Positions 8,903-18,056 are shown, counted from the stretch's first letter. The stretch is DNA of 64,000 bases from Alcanivorax sediminis (GCF_009601165.1 NZ_WIRE01000001.1:930001-994000); one strand, 5' to 3'. Numbers and translations are program-made. The notes: generated by a model not told the origin, from the letters alone.

Positions 8903-8938
8903 GGCACTGATTCCTCCCCCGGACAGTGCCATTTTTTT
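8903..8938 (+). terminator. Orphan rho-independent terminator, plus strand
   Basis: GGCACTG (8903-8909) pairs with CAGTGCC (8924-8930) across a 14-base loop and is followed by A and seven T. The neighbouring genes trmB and thiG are both on the minus strand, so no protein gene explains it. A short GGCCGC-TTT-GCGGCC hairpin follows at about 8938-8954. It could end a small plus-strand RNA starting between 8780 and 8880. Confidence 0.5.
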
Positions 8939-9051
8939 GGCCGCTTTGCGGCCGCAGTGCGCTTCACGCAGCTCTCAGAATCAACTCCGCAGCCCCTCAC
9001 GCAGGGGGGCGCATTGGTGTATCGCATGTTGGGTGAAGCGTACCGCGCCGT

Positions 9052-9831
9052 TTACTTGCTCACGCCATCAAGTGGAGAAGACGCCGAGGCGTAGGCCTTG
9101 CGGGGCATGCGGCCTGCCAGGAAGCATTCACGGCCCGCCTCAATGGCCTTTTTCATGGCGGAGGCCATCAAAACAGGGTTCTGGGCATGGGCCACGGCAG
9201 AATTGAGCAGTACCCCGTCACAGCCCATTTCCATGGCGATGGCCGCATCGGAAGCGGTGCCCACACCAGCATCGACGATGATTGGCACTTTGGCTTCTTC
9301 CATGATCAGCCGAAGGTTGTGCGGATTGAGAATGCCGAGGCCGGAACCGATCAGCGAGCCAAGCGGCATGACGGCCACACAGCCCATGTCTTCCAGCTCT
9401 TTCGCCACGATCGGATCGTCGTTGGTATAGACCATCACCTTGAAGCCGTCATCCACCAGTTCTTTTGCCGCCTGCACGGTGTGGATGATGTTCGGGTACA
9501 GGGTTTTCTGGTCCCCCAGCACTTCCAGCTTCACCAGGTCGTGGCCATCAAGCAGTTCCCGGGCCAGCTTGCAGCAGCGCACGGCCTCTTCTGCGGTGTA
9601 GCAGCCCGCGGTGTTGGGGAGGATGGTGTACTTGTCAGGGGTAATGTAATCGAGCAGGTTGGGCTCGTCGGTATTCTGGCCAATATTGGTACGGCGAATG
9701 GCCACGGTGACGATTTCTGCGCCACTGGTTTCGATGGCGTCACGGGTTTCGTCGAAATCCTTGTACTTGCCGGTGCCGATCAGCAGGCGGGAGGAGTAGG
9801 TTTTTCCGGCGATGGTAAGCAGATCGGACAT
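9052..9831 (-). CDS. thiG: Thiazole synthase ThiG
   Basis: This 259-residue TIM-barrel enzyme forms the thiazole phosphate ring of thiamine from deoxyxylulose phosphate, dehydroglycine and ThiS-thiocarboxylate. Family landmarks are [12 protein letters not shown] near the N-terminus, [11 protein letters not shown], and the phosphate-binding [12 protein letters not shown] and [12 protein letters not shown] segments. It lies 56 bases downstream of thiS, so sulfur carrier and synthase are co-transcribed. No riboswitch-like fold was recognised ahead of this pair. Confidence 0.97.
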   Translation of the reverse strand: MSDLLTIAGKTYSSRLLIGTGKYKDFDETRDAIETSGAEIVTVAIRRTNIGQNTDEPNLLDYITPDKYTILPNTAGCYTAEEAVRCCKLARELLDGHDLVKLEVLGDQKTLYPNIIHTVQAAKELVDDGFKVMVYTNDDPIVAKELEDMGCVAVMPLGSLIGSGLGILNPHNLRLIMEEAKVPIIVDAGVGTASDAAIAMEMGCDGVLLNSAVAHAQNPVLMASAMKKAIEAGRECFLAGRMPRKAYASASSPLDGVSK

Positions 9832-9887
9832 GGTGGCCTCAAAAGATTGGTGAGTAGTTAATAGGCATGGTTTGGCGGAAAAGGAGG

Positions 9888-10085
9888 TCAGCCTCCGCCA
9901 ATGGCGTGGACAATCTCCACCACGTCGCCTTCGCTCAGGGTGAAATCGCCATGCTGGCTCTTGGGAATGATCTCCCGGTTCACTTCCACCGCCAGGCGGC
10001 GGCCGGTGAGCTCCAGCTGAGCCACCAGGTCGGCAACGGTGTGACCAGTCAGGGTGAGGGTATCGCCATTTACGGTGAGCTTCAT
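9888..10085 (-). CDS. thiS: Sulfur carrier protein ThiS
   Basis: The 65-residue ubiquitin-fold protein starts at [12 protein letters not shown] and ends in HAIGGG. The C-terminal Gly-Gly is what is adenylated and thiocarboxylated to carry sulfur to ThiG. The longer in-frame reading upstream overlaps the DUF423 gene and was rejected because the start at 10085 gives the family's normal length. It sits between a DUF423 gene and thiG. Confidence 0.93.
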   Translation of the reverse strand: MKLTVNGDTLTLTGHTVADLVAQLELTGRRLAVEVNREIIPKSQHGDFTLSEGDVVEIVHAIGGG

Positions 10086-10093
10086 GATCTCGA

Positions 10094-10462
10094 TCAAGCG
10101 TGTTTGAAAAGGGACCAGGCCAGCATCAACCAGCCAATAATCAGGGCAGTGCCGCCCAGCGGGGTAATCGCGCCGAGCCACTTTTGTCCGCTCAGCACCA
10201 GCACGTACAGGCTACCACTGAAGACCACCATGCCGGCAAATATTACCCAGCCAGCGGTGACCATGCTGGAAGCGCCAAAGGCCTTGGCTAATAGCCCGGT
10301 GAGCAACAGGGCGAGGGCATGGTAAAAGTGGTATTCGCTGGCGGTGGACCAGGTGGTCAGGAGGGATTCGTCCACACGGTTTTTGAGGCCATGGGCACCA
10401 AAAGCGCCGAGGGTCACGGCCAGAGCGCCGTTGATGGCGCCAAGAATAAGCAGGACTTTCAT
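10094..10462 (-). CDS. DUF423 small membrane protein (YgdD-like)
   Basis: The 122-residue protein has four hydrophobic helices and the DUF423 N-terminus [21 protein letters not shown], followed by [11 protein letters not shown] and a C-terminal [16 protein letters not shown]. The biochemical role of DUF423 is unknown. It ends eight bases before thiS, so it is probably in the same transcript; no functional link to thiamine is implied. Confidence 0.88.
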   Translation of the reverse strand: MKVLLILGAINGALAVTLGAFGAHGLKNRVDESLLTTWSTASEYHFYHALALLLTGLLAKAFGASSMVTAGWVIFAGMVVFSGSLYVLVLSGQKWLGAITPLGGTALIIGWLMLAWSLFKHA

Positions 10463-10616
10463 TTATCGCTCCGCATTGACGGTCATTTCAGGTGCCGCCT
10501 AGGGCTGGACAGTGTACCGGAAATCTTTCGCCGGCGGGTATCTTCGCGGGAGCAGGGAAGCTGGTTCAGAGTTTAAAGTTCCAAACGCGATGATGTGTTG
10601 GTGCTGTGTTCCAGGT

Positions 10617-10710
10617 TGCTGTGGGAGCTAGCCTGCAAGCGATTTGCCTTCGACCAATGTGGCATCGCTTGCAGGCATATCCTGACGAGCACCTAGGGCT
10701 CCCCGCAGCA
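10617..10710. repeat. REP/BIME-like nested inverted repeat
   Basis: Outer arms TGCTGTGGGAGC (10617-10628) and GCTCCCCGCAGCA (10698-10710) enclose perfect inner arms GCCTGCAAGCGAT (10631-10643) and ATCGCTTGCAGGC (10664-10676). The TGTGGGAGCTnGCCTGCAAGCGAT style matches REP-type extragenic palindromes of pseudomonads. A related TGTAGGAGCTATGCTTGCATGGCGAT copy occurs near 63051. Confidence 0.75.
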
Positions 10711-10750
10711 GCCCCCATTTTTGGCGTCAGGCAGCCGCGGAGCGGCCACA

Positions 10751-10775
10751 AAAAAGCCCCTCGAAGAGGGGCTTT
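10751..10775 (-). terminator. rpoH intrinsic terminator
   Basis: On the minus strand AAAGCCCCTC and GAGGGGCTTT form a 10-bp stem with a 3-base loop, ending in a run of T. It lies 22 bases after the rpoH stop. Confidence 0.9.
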
Positions 10776-10797
10776 AGCGTGTTGCCAGTTGCGTCTC

Positions 10798-11661
10798 TTA
10801 CGCCGCGATCGCGTTACGCAGCTTCTTGATAGCGTTGTTCTCCAGCTGGCGTATGCGCTCGGCGGAGACGCCGTACTCGTCGGCCAGTTCCTGAAGGGTG
10901 GACTTCTGGTCTGCCAGCCAGCGGCGTTCCAGAATGTCGCGGCTGCGGTCGTCCAGGGCCATCAGGGCAGAGCTCAACTGACGGGTTTCGCGGTTCTGCT
11001 GATCTTGCTCGGCAATGATATCTGCCGGGTCACTGTTGTCGCTTTGCAGATAAGCCGCCGGAGACACTACGGTGCTGTCTTCATCGTCATTGGCGGGGCC
11101 GTCGAAGCTGGCGTCATAGGCACCCAGACGGCCTTCCATTTCCTTCACCTGCTCGGCGGTCACGCCCAGGTCGTCAGCCACGCGCTGGGCTTCTTCCAGG
11201 GTCAGGCGGCCCAGACGTTTCTTCTGGCCGCGCAGGTTGAAGAACAGTTTGCGCTGGGCCTTGGTAGTGGCCACTTTGACGATGCGCCAGTTCTTGATCA
11301 CATACTCGTGAATCTCGGCCTTGATCCAGTGCACGGCAAAGCTCACCAGTCGGACACCTTTGGTTGGGTCAAAGCGTTTGACGGCTTTCATCAGGCCCAC
11401 GTTACCTTCCTGGACCAGATCGCCCAGGGGCAGACCATAACCGGTGTAGCTGCGGGCGATGTGCACCACAAAGCGCAGGTGGGCAAGCACCAGGTTGCGG
11501 GCAGCGTCCAGGTCCTGCTCGTAGTAGAGGCGCTCGGCCAGTTGTTGTTCATCCTCTGCGCTGAGCACCGGCACGGCATTAACGGCTCGCATGTAGGCGT
11601 CCAGGTCATTGCCCGGTACCGCCAGAGTGAGCGCCTGTGCGGGGTTTGAAGGGTTGGTCAT
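10798..11661 (-). CDS. rpoH: RNA polymerase sigma-32 factor RpoH
   Basis: This 287-residue heat-shock sigma factor has the RpoH box QRKLFFNLR, region 2 motifs ([22 protein letters not shown], core binding and -10 recognition) and a region 4 helix-turn-helix ([19 protein letters not shown]). The start MTNPSNPAQ at 11661 was chosen for the GAGGAG upstream and normal length. Its promoter carries a perfect CIRCE operator at 11712-11738, so HrcA repression of sigma-32 synthesis is likely. It follows ftsX as in many gammaproteobacteria but has its own promoter and terminator. Confidence 0.97.
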   Translation of the reverse strand: MTNPSNPAQALTLAVPGNDLDAYMRAVNAVPVLSAEDEQQLAERLYYEQDLDAARNLVLAHLRFVVHIARSYTGYGLPLGDLVQEGNVGLMKAVKRFDPTKGVRLVSFAVHWIKAEIHEYVIKNWRIVKVATTKAQRKLFFNLRGQKKRLGRLTLEEAQRVADDLGVTAEQVKEMEGRLGAYDASFDGPANDDEDSTVVSPAAYLQSDNSDPADIIAEQDQQNRETRQLSSALMALDDRSRDILERRWLADQKSTLQELADEYGVSAERIRQLENNAIKKLRNAIAA

Positions 11662-11711
11662 GCGCAATGTCTCCTCGTGAAGACTTCGTTTAATTCCATC
11701 TGTGCTCGATA

Positions 11712-11738
11712 TTAGCACTCGAATTCATAGAGTGCTAA
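11712..11738. promoter_or_regulatory. CIRCE element (HrcA operator) in the rpoH promoter
   Basis: TTAGCACTC (11712-11720), nine bases, GAGTGCTAA (11730-11738) is an exact match to the CIRCE consensus bound by the heat-shock repressor HrcA. Read on the rpoH strand, TTAGCA inside one arm and TAATAT just past the other are spaced 18 bases and could be the -35 and -10, so the operator would cover the promoter. The rpoH ATG is 51 bases downstream. Confidence 0.93.
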
Positions 11739-11960
11739 TAGGCAGAAAAGTTCCCTTTGATCGACTGATTCGATGGGTAATGAGGAGCATAGCCTGACTC
11801 GGTGAACAAGCTGTGAACCGGGGCGCATAATGAGCTACGAGCTACAACCCGATTAGAGGGCAGAGGGCCCTGAACGTTCAGGCTTTGCGCTGGTGTCTTT
11901 GCGGCTCGCGGGCAGGGCGTTGCTGGCTGAGAGGGCCTTCCCCGCGCCTCGCAGCTGCCT

Positions 11961-12989
11961 TTAGAAGTTCGGCTCGATATCGCCCAGATGCCGGCCAACC
12001 GCCAACCAGGCGCCAAGTAGGCCCAGTACACCGCTGAACAGAGGCAGAATAATCAGGCTGGAAGAGGCCATTGAGGTAAGTGAGTCTTCACTATTGTAAA
12101 GAGTGAGCAGCTCGTCTATGGGGCCGCCGAGCCACCACAGGGCTGACTGGACCAGAATCACGGCCACCAGACCGCCAGCAAAGCCATAGCAGAAGCCCGT
12201 GTAGAGGAAGGGGCGGCGAACAAAGCCGTCGGTGCCACCAACGATCTTCACCACCACGATTTCATCCCGGCGGCTTTCGATGCCCAGGCGGATGGTGTTC
12301 ACCACCACCAGCACCACGGCGGCGGCAAGGGCCAGGGTCAGGGCCGAAATCAGTCGTTCACCCAGTTCGATCAGGGCATGCAGGCGGCGCACCCACTCCA
12401 CATCCAGCTGTACCAGATCTACGCCTTTCTCTTGATTCAGACGGTTCTCCAGCGCACGCAGGATGACCGGGTCGGTGCTGTCCGGGAATACCACAATCAG
12501 TGGCGGCAAGGGGTTGTCTGGCAAGGCCTGCAGCACGTCACCGAAGCCGGACAGGGCCTGGAATTCCTCCAGAGCCTGTTGGCGGGTAATGACTTTGGTG
12601 TCGTCGATATGATCGATGGCCAGCCACTGGCGTGCCAATTCCCGCTGTCGCTTTTCGTCCACGTCCATGTCCAGAAATACAGAGAGGTGGGCGTTGCCGT
12701 CCCAGCCGCTGGTAATGGCGCGGGCATTGTCCAGCAGCACCGCCAGACCGGCGGGCAGCGACAGGGCGATGGCGATGACCAGGATGGTCATGGTGCTGCT
12801 GGCGCGGCTGGCATTGAGTCGCTGCAGGGCGTCGCGGAAGGAGTCGCGATGATGGGCGCGCCAGCTGCGGAAGCGATCCGCCATGGAGGCGCTGGCGCTC
12901 TGCGCTCCAGCGACTCGGCGGGGTTTTTCCGCTTTCTGGCGCTGGGGCTTGATGGGGGTAGCCCTTCTGTTGCCTTTATTGGCCGCCAT
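11961..12989 (-). CDS. ftsX: Cell-division protein FtsX
   Basis: This 342-residue membrane subunit of the FtsEX complex links divisome constriction to peptidoglycan hydrolase activation. It has a basic N-terminal tail, a first transmembrane helix (TILVIAIALSLPAGLAVLL), a periplasmic loop and three C-terminal helices around ESRRDEIVVVKIVGGTDGFVRRPF. The ATG at 12989 lies inside the end of ftsE (14-base overlap) with GGGGAAG ahead of it. The last gene of the ftsY-ftsE-ftsX operon, it is separated from rpoH by about 300 bases. Confidence 0.95.
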   Translation of the reverse strand: MAANKGNRRATPIKPQRQKAEKPRRVAGAQSASASMADRFRSWRAHHRDSFRDALQRLNASRASSTMTILVIAIALSLPAGLAVLLDNARAITSGWDGNAHLSVFLDMDVDEKRQRELARQWLAIDHIDDTKVITRQQALEEFQALSGFGDVLQALPDNPLPPLIVVFPDSTDPVILRALENRLNQEKGVDLVQLDVEWVRRLHALIELGERLISALTLALAAAVVLVVVNTIRLGIESRRDEIVVVKIVGGTDGFVRRPFLYTGFCYGFAGGLVAVILVQSALWWLGGPIDELLTLYNSEDSLTSMASSSLIILPLFSGVLGLLGAWLAVGRHLGDIEPNF

Positions 12990-13665
12990 GGAATTCTTCC
13001 CCCTCATCGCCATCATGGATCAATCGACCTTCGCGCAGGGTCAGCAGGCGATGGTTGTAGCGGGCGATCAGGCTCAGGTCGTGGGTGGCGATGAGTACCG
13101 CCACGCCGACCCGGGCAAAATCCTGAAACAGATCCATGATCTCTTCAGACAGGGCCGGGTCCAGGTTACCGGTGGGTTCATCCGCCAGCAGCAGCGGCGG
13201 CTTGTTGACCACGGCGCGGGCAATGCCCACCCTTTGCTGTTCACCGCCGGAGAGCATGATCGGGCTGAGCGTTTCCTTGTCGAGCAGGCCGACCTTGTCC
13301 AGCGCCGCACGAACCCGCTTGCCGATATCGGCACGGGAGTAGCCAGCGATGATCAATGGCAGCGCCACGTTGTCGAACACGGTGCGATCGAACAGCAGCT
13401 GGTGATTCTGGTGCACCATACCGATCTTCCGGCGCAGCAGGGGGATGTGACGGTTACCAAAACCGTTCAGGTTCTGGTGGTCCACGAGTACCTGCCCCTG
13501 GGTCGGGCGTTCGATCATCATGATCAGTTTCAACAGCGTCGACTTGCCCGCCCCGGAGTGCCCGGTAAGGAAAGTCAGCTGGCCAGCAGGGAGCGTGAAA
13601 CTCACCTTGCTGAGCGCGTCTTTGCCATTCGGGTAGCGTTTGCTGACCCGGTCAAACTGAATCAT
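12976..13665 (-). CDS. ftsE: Cell-division ATP-binding protein FtsE
   Basis: This 229-residue ABC ATPase partners with FtsX. It has Walker [10 protein letters not shown], signature LSGGEQQRV, Walker [12 protein letters not shown] and an H-loop in [10 protein letters not shown]. The N-terminus [14 protein letters not shown] is typical. It lies downstream of ftsY across a 145-base gap that contains a heptamer-type inverted repeat, and overlaps ftsX. Confidence 0.97.
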   Translation of the reverse strand: MIQFDRVSKRYPNGKDALSKVSFTLPAGQLTFLTGHSGAGKSTLLKLIMMIERPTQGQVLVDHQNLNGFGNRHIPLLRRKIGMVHQNHQLLFDRTVFDNVALPLIIAGYSRADIGKRVRAALDKVGLLDKETLSPIMLSGGEQQRVGIARAVVNKPPLLLADEPTGNLDPALSEEIMDLFQDFARVGVAVLIATHDLSLIARYNHRLLTLREGRLIHDGDEGEEFHGGQ

Positions 13666-13724
13666 GGATGCCCTTGTGCAAGAACGTCGTGTTTATTTTA
13701 AGCGTGGCAGAGAGTGCCAACCGC

Positions 13725-13805
13725 TTGAGTTTCGAGTAGCGAGTTGAAAGTTTCGAAAGGCAAAGGATTTTCGCTCTTTGCAACTCGATACTCGTCACTC
13801 GAAGC
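13725..13805. repeat. Heptamer-type inverted repeat between ftsY and ftsE
   Basis: A run of GAGTnnC units (GAGTTTC, GAGTAGC, GAGTTG) is answered by a near-complementary right arm CAACTCGATACTCGTCACTC, with GTTTCGAAAGGCAAA (13750-13764) in the loop. The same 15-mer recurs exactly at 43450-43464 beside another GAGTnnn run, and a similar run occurs at 16542-16575. It can form a long hairpin inside the ftsY-ftsE transcript. Confidence 0.75.
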
Positions 13806-13810
13806 TGGTT

Positions 13811-14995
13811 TTACCCCGTTACATCTTCAAACAGCGCCTGAACGAATTCTTCTGCGTGGAATGGACGCAGGTCTTCCAGGCGTTCCCCCACACCGATAAA
13901 GCGAATCGGCAGGCCGGTACGTTTGGCCAAGGCAAACAGGATACCGCCTTTAGCGGTGCCGTCGAGTTTGGTGAGTGCCAACCCAGTCACGCCCGCGGCA
14001 TCCCGGAACTGCTCAGCCTGGTTGATGGCGTTCTGCCCGGTGCCGGCGTCCAGCACCAGCAAGACTTCGTGGGGGGCATCCGGGATCAGCTTCTTCATTA
14101 CCCGGGTAACCTTGGTGAGTTCGTCCATCAGGTTGCCGCGCGTGTGCAGACGGCCTGCGGTGTCCGCAATCAGGATGTCCACATTGCGGGACTGGGCAGC
14201 CTGCACGGCGTCATACACCACGGAGGCGGAGTCGGCACCGGTGTGCTGGGCCACCACAGGAATGTCATTGCGCTCGCCCCACACCTGCAGCTGTTCCACG
14301 GCGGCCGCGCGGAAGGTATCGCCGGCGGCCAGCATCACGCTCTTTCCCTCGGCCTTGAAACGGCAGGCCAGCTTGCCAATGGTGGTGGTCTTGCCGACAC
14401 CGTTGACGCCCACCATCAGGATCACATAGGGCTTCTTGCTACCGTCGATCACCATGGGCTGGTCTACCGGTACCAGCAGCTTGCGCAGCTCATTTTGCAG
14501 GGATTCGTAGAGGGCGTCGGCATCCACCAGCTCTTCACGGCTGACCTGGTCAGTGAGTGCTTCAATAATAACGTCGGTGGCTTCCACGCCCACGTCGGCG
14601 ACCAGCAACTGGGTTTCGATTTCCTCGAAAATCTCGTCGTCGATTTCCTTGGCGCCAACCAGCAGGTCGGCGAGGCCCTTGCCAAGCCCCTTGCGGGTCT
14701 TGCTCATGCCTTGTTTCATGCGTGTCCAGAAGCCGCCGTCATCATCGTCGGCTTCACCAGTGGACTGCTCGAGCGGCTCGGAATGAGGCGCAGGGGGCGG
14801 TGCCGAAGCAGGCGGGGTGGCCGGCTGGGGCGGGGGTGCAGCCTCGGCAGGCTCATTGGGCTGTTCAGAAACCGGGGATTGAGGTGTTTCCGGAGAAGAC
14901 TCCTCTTCTACCCCCACAAACATGCGCTTCCAGAAACCGGTTTTTTTCGGTTCTGGCTGGCCGTTATCGTCGTCGCGGGAAACTTCGTCGCTCAT
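13811..14995 (-). CDS. ftsY: Signal recognition particle receptor FtsY
   Basis: The 394-residue GTPase receives SRP-ribosome complexes at the membrane. An acidic, Pro-rich N-terminal segment of about 90 residues precedes the NG domain, with GVNGVGKTTTIGKLA (G1), DTAGRLHT (G3), TKLDGTAKGG (G4) and the closing GVGERLEDLRPFHAEEFV. It is the first gene of the ftsY-ftsE-ftsX group and is divergent from the M16 protease pair; the 200-base gap contains a GAAGGGG/CCCCTTC hairpin at 15016-15035. Confidence 0.97.
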   Translation of the reverse strand: MSDEVSRDDDNGQPEPKKTGFWKRMFVGVEEESSPETPQSPVSEQPNEPAEAAPPPQPATPPASAPPPAPHSEPLEQSTGEADDDDGGFWTRMKQGMSKTRKGLGKGLADLLVGAKEIDDEIFEEIETQLLVADVGVEATDVIIEALTDQVSREELVDADALYESLQNELRKLLVPVDQPMVIDGSKKPYVILMVGVNGVGKTTTIGKLACRFKAEGKSVMLAAGDTFRAAAVEQLQVWGERNDIPVVAQHTGADSASVVYDAVQAAQSRNVDILIADTAGRLHTRGNLMDELTKVTRVMKKLIPDAPHEVLLVLDAGTGQNAINQAEQFRDAAGVTGLALTKLDGTAKGGILFALAKRTGLPIRFIGVGERLEDLRPFHAEEFVQALFEDVTG

Positions 14996-15216
14996 GATCA
15001 GTCATATCCAAACAAGAAGGGGTGACATCCCCTTCCTCAACAATCAGGCTGCATGTGCGGGGCGAATAGCCGGTATGCTATGCCGGCGATAAAAAAGCGC
15101 CCGCTTGCAGGAACAGGCACTCACAGACGGAGTGCGCGGCTATCCTACCATTAAGGGAAGAGGGGAGCAGCTTTCACGGCGGCATTTCGCCGGGGCGAAT
15201 GACTATGGGATACACA

Positions 15217-16545
15217 ATGAAGAAATGGATACTGGGCCTGACGCTGGGCCTGTGGGCCGGTCTGGCCAGTGCGTCACTGGCGACCCACAGTTTTACGCTG
15301 GATAACGGGCTCAAGGTGCTGGTTCGGGAGGATCACCGGGCGCCGGTGGTCACGGTGATGGTCTGGTTCAAGGCAGGCAGCATTGACGAAGCGCCGTTTG
15401 AAACCGGTCTGGCCCACGTGCTTGAGCACATGATGTTCAAGGGCACTGAGAAACTCCAGCCAGGGGATTTTTCCAAGTTGGTTGCCCGCTATGGTGGTAG
15501 CGATAACGCTTTCACCAGCTATGACTACACCGCCTATTTTCAGCAGTATGAAGTGTCTCGCTTGCCCCTGGCGCTGGAGCTGGAAGCCGAGCGGCTGGCC
15601 AATCTGCAGATTGATGACGACGAGTTTTACCGGGAACTGCAGGTCGTTCTGGAAGAGCGTCGCATGCGTACCGATGACAACCCCAATGCATTGGCCTGGG
15701 AAAAGTTTCAGGCGGTGGCCCGTCCGGGTACCGGCTATGCTCATCCCATCATTGGCTGGCGTTCACTGTTATCCCAGCTGCAGCCGGAGCAGGCCCGTAG
15801 CTGGTTCCAGCGTTTCTATGTGCCGGGCAACGCGACCCTGGTGATCGCCGGGGATGTGACCCGCAAACAAGTAGAGCCGCTGGTGAAGAAGTTCTTCGAT
15901 GACCTGCCCGCAGGGGAAACGCCGCCGCGGCCGAAGCAGACCGTGAATCCGCCGGCGGGAGAGCGGCGAATCGATCTGACACTGCCGGTAAAAGTGCCCA
16001 CGCTGTTCATGACGTACAACGTACCGTCGCTGGTCACCGCTGAGGACAAGCGCGACTTCTATGCCCTGACCATGCTGTCAGGCGTGCTGGACGGCGGCAT
16101 GAGTGCGCGGATCGAAACGGACCTGGTGCGGGGCCAAAAGCTGGTGGCCGGCGCAGGTGCCTCCTACACCGGTATTCAGCGCGGCAACGGCACCTTTACC
16201 CTGCAAGCGGCACCCAACCCGGGTATCAGCCTGGATGAAGTGGAAAGTGCCCTGCGTGAGCAGATAAAGAAATTGCAGACCACCCTGCCCAGCGAGGAAG
16301 AAATGGCGCGAGTACGTGCCGGCGTGCTGGCAGGCCAGGTGTATGAGAAGGATTCGGTCATGGGGCAGGCCATGGAATTGGGCACATTGAGTACTCTAGG
16401 GTTGGATCTGGCGCTTTCTGAGAAGTTCGGCGACGAACTGGCCAAAGTGACTGCGGAAGATGTACAGCGCGTGGCGCAGCAATGGCTTGTGCCGGAGCGC
16501 CTTGCTGTCGGTCATGTTCAGCCGGAGCAAGGGGAAGGGAAGTGA
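15217..16545 (+). CDS. M16 family zinc protease, catalytic subunit (secreted)
   Basis: This 442-residue pitrilysin-type protease has a signal peptide (MKKWILGLTLGLWAGLASA) and the inverted zinc motif H67-VLE-H71 in LAHVLEHMMFKGT, with the downstream glutamate in VVLEERRMRTDDNP. The start at MKKWIL was preferred because it gives a standard signal peptide; an ATG at 15199 is possible. It is followed by a non-catalytic M16 homologue, so the two probably form the usual alpha/beta heterodimer in the periplasm that degrades peptides. Confidence 0.92.
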   Translation: MKKWILGLTLGLWAGLASASLATHSFTLDNGLKVLVREDHRAPVVTVMVWFKAGSIDEAPFETGLAHVLEHMMFKGTEKLQPGDFSKLVARYGGSDNAFTSYDYTAYFQQYEVSRLPLALELEAERLANLQIDDDEFYRELQVVLEERRMRTDDNPNALAWEKFQAVARPGTGYAHPIIGWRSLLSQLQPEQARSWFQRFYVPGNATLVIAGDVTRKQVEPLVKKFFDDLPAGETPPRPKQTVNPPAGERRIDLTLPVKVPTLFMTYNVPSLVTAEDKRDFYALTMLSGVLDGGMSARIETDLVRGQKLVAGAGASYTGIQRGNGTFTLQAAPNPGISLDEVESALREQIKKLQTTLPSEEEMARVRAGVLAGQVYEKDSVMGQAMELGTLSTLGLDLALSEKFGDELAKVTAEDVQRVAQQWLVPERLAVGHVQPEQGEGK

Positions 16546-18056
16546 GTATCGAGTTGCGAGTAACGAGTTTCGAAAAACACAGTGCGGTGCAGGGCGCGGC
16601 ATGGTGCGGCGGGTTGCTGCTTCGTGTCGCTACTGTGGTGTCGGCCATTTGGTTGAGCGCCTGTGCTTCCCTGAATCCGGCGGCGAACTTCCCCACCACC
16701 GAAGCGCAGGTGGCGGCCAGCCAGCCTGGGGCGCCGGTACTGGACATCCAGTCGTGGCAGACGGCGGAGGGTGCGAAAGTGCTGTTCGTAGCCAGCGATG
16801 CACTGCCGATGCTGGACATCCGTCTGGTGATGGACGCAGGCAGCGCCCGTGATGGCGATCAGGCCGGTTTGGCCTCCATGACCAGTGCGCTGTTGGGGGA
16901 AGGTACCAAGGGCCTGAACGTGGATGATATTGCCCGCGGCTTTGAAGATCGTGGTGCCGAGTTTTCCAGCAGCAGCTATCGCGACATGGGCGTGATCAGC
17001 CTGCGCACTTTGTCGGACCCGGAGTTCCGCGAACCGGTGCTGGACCTGTTTGGCAAGGTGATCGGTACGCCCTCATTCCCTGAAGAGGCGCTGGCCCGTA
17101 TTCGTACCCAGATGATGCAAGGCCTTCGCATGGAAAAGCAGGTGCCGGGTCCCCAGGTCAACAAGGCGTTCATGGCCACCTTGTATGAGGGGCATCCCTA
17201 CGGCATCGCCAGTGATGGCACACTGGAAAGCTTGCCAGCCATTCAGCGCAAGCAGCTTGAGCAGTTCTATGAGAGCTACTATGCCGCTGGCAATGCGGTG
17301 ATTGCCATGGTGGGGGCCGTCAGCCGTGAACAGGCGGAAGCCATTGCGGCACAGATCAGCGCAGCATTACCGGCTGGTGAAGCCGCGCCGACACTGGCCC
17401 GTGCCACCCCGCTGCAGAGCCGCAAGCGGGAACACATCACTTTTCCCTCTGCCCAGACCAGCATTCTGATCGGCAACCAGAGCACTTGGCGGGGTAATCC
17501 GGATCACGTTGCCCTGTATGTGGGCAACATGGTGTTGGGTGGGGGAGGCTTTGCGTCCATCCTGACCGACGAAGTGCGCCAGAAGCGTGGTTATGTCTAC
17601 GGTATTGGCAGTGGCTTCTCGGCCATGGCGTCCGGTGGGCCTTTCCGGGTGTCGTTCCAGACGGCCAATGAGAATGCCGATCAGGCACTGAGCCTGACTC
17701 TGCAATTGGTAGAGCAGTTTATCCAGCAAGGGCCTACCGACAGCCAGCTGGAAGAGGCGCGTACCAGTATCCTCGGTGGCTTTGCACTGGGAACGGCGGA
17801 CAACAGTGACATCATTGGTCAGCTGGGCGCTATTGGTTTCTATGATCTGCCACTGGATTATTTGCAGCAGTTCAGCCAGCAAGTCAGAGCCGTGGGGGCG
17901 GAAGAAATTCGTCAGGCGTTCCAGCGAGCCTTGAATGCCGACAATCTGGCTATTGTCAGCATCGGCCCGAAAGCGCCGGAAATTGTTCCGGTCGATGAGG
18001 CCCCCGGCAGTGAGCTGGCGGCCGTGGCAGATGAGGCTGGCCGTGGCAAAGAATAA
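16542..18056 (+). CDS. M16 family peptidase-like lipoprotein, non-catalytic partner
   Basis: About 504 residues; an M16 homologue in which the HxxEH motif is absent (the equivalent reads GLASMTSALLGEGT), so it should be the inactive half of the pair. A hydrophobic stretch ends in the lipobox WLSAC, suggesting a lipoprotein. The likely start is GTG at 16542, overlapping the previous TGA and preceded by AGGGGAAGGGAA. The first ~12 codons are a GAGTnnC heptamer repeat read in frame (SIELRVTSFEK), implying a repeat element landed at the gene junction and extended the signal peptide. A TTG further in, near 16610, is an alternative start. Confidence 0.85.
   Translation: MSIELRVTSFEKHSAVQGAAWCGGLLLRVATVVSAIWLSACASLNPAANFPTTEAQVAASQPGAPVLDIQSWQTAEGAKVLFVASDALPMLDIRLVMDAGSARDGDQAGLASMTSALLGEGTKGLNVDDIARGFEDRGAEFSSSSYRDMGVISLRTLSDPEFREPVLDLFGKVIGTPSFPEEALARIRTQMMQGLRMEKQVPGPQVNKAFMATLYEGHPYGIASDGTLESLPAIQRKQLEQFYESYYAAGNAVIAMVGAVSREQAEAIAAQISAALPAGEAAPTLARATPLQSRKREHITFPSAQTSILIGNQSTWRGNPDHVALYVGNMVLGGGGFASILTDEVRQKRGYVYGIGSGFSAMASGGPFRVSFQTANENADQALSLTLQLVEQFIQQGPTDSQLEEARTSILGGFALGTADNSDIIGQLGAIGFYDLPLDYLQQFSQQVRAVGAEEIRQAFQRALNADNLAIVSIGPKAPEIVPVDEAPGSELAAVADEAGRGKE

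Larger units (their letters stand above)
10463..10797. other. Gene-free interval between DUF423 and rpoH
   Basis: These 335 bases hold a nested inverted repeat of REP-like type (10617-10710), the rpoH terminator (10751-10775) and about 150 bases next to the DUF423 start in which no gene was recognised. Long open frames crossing this interval are shadows of rpoH. Confidence 0.7.

Noticed and set aside
10606..11649. Long plus-strand open frame opposite rpoH (347 codons)
   Set aside because: It is the mirror of rpoH; RpoH is unmistakable on the minus strand and the antisense translation shows no family features.
13778..15025. Long plus-strand open frame opposite ftsY (415 codons)
   Set aside because: Shadow of the GC-rich ftsY gene; FtsY GTPase motifs are clear on the other strand.
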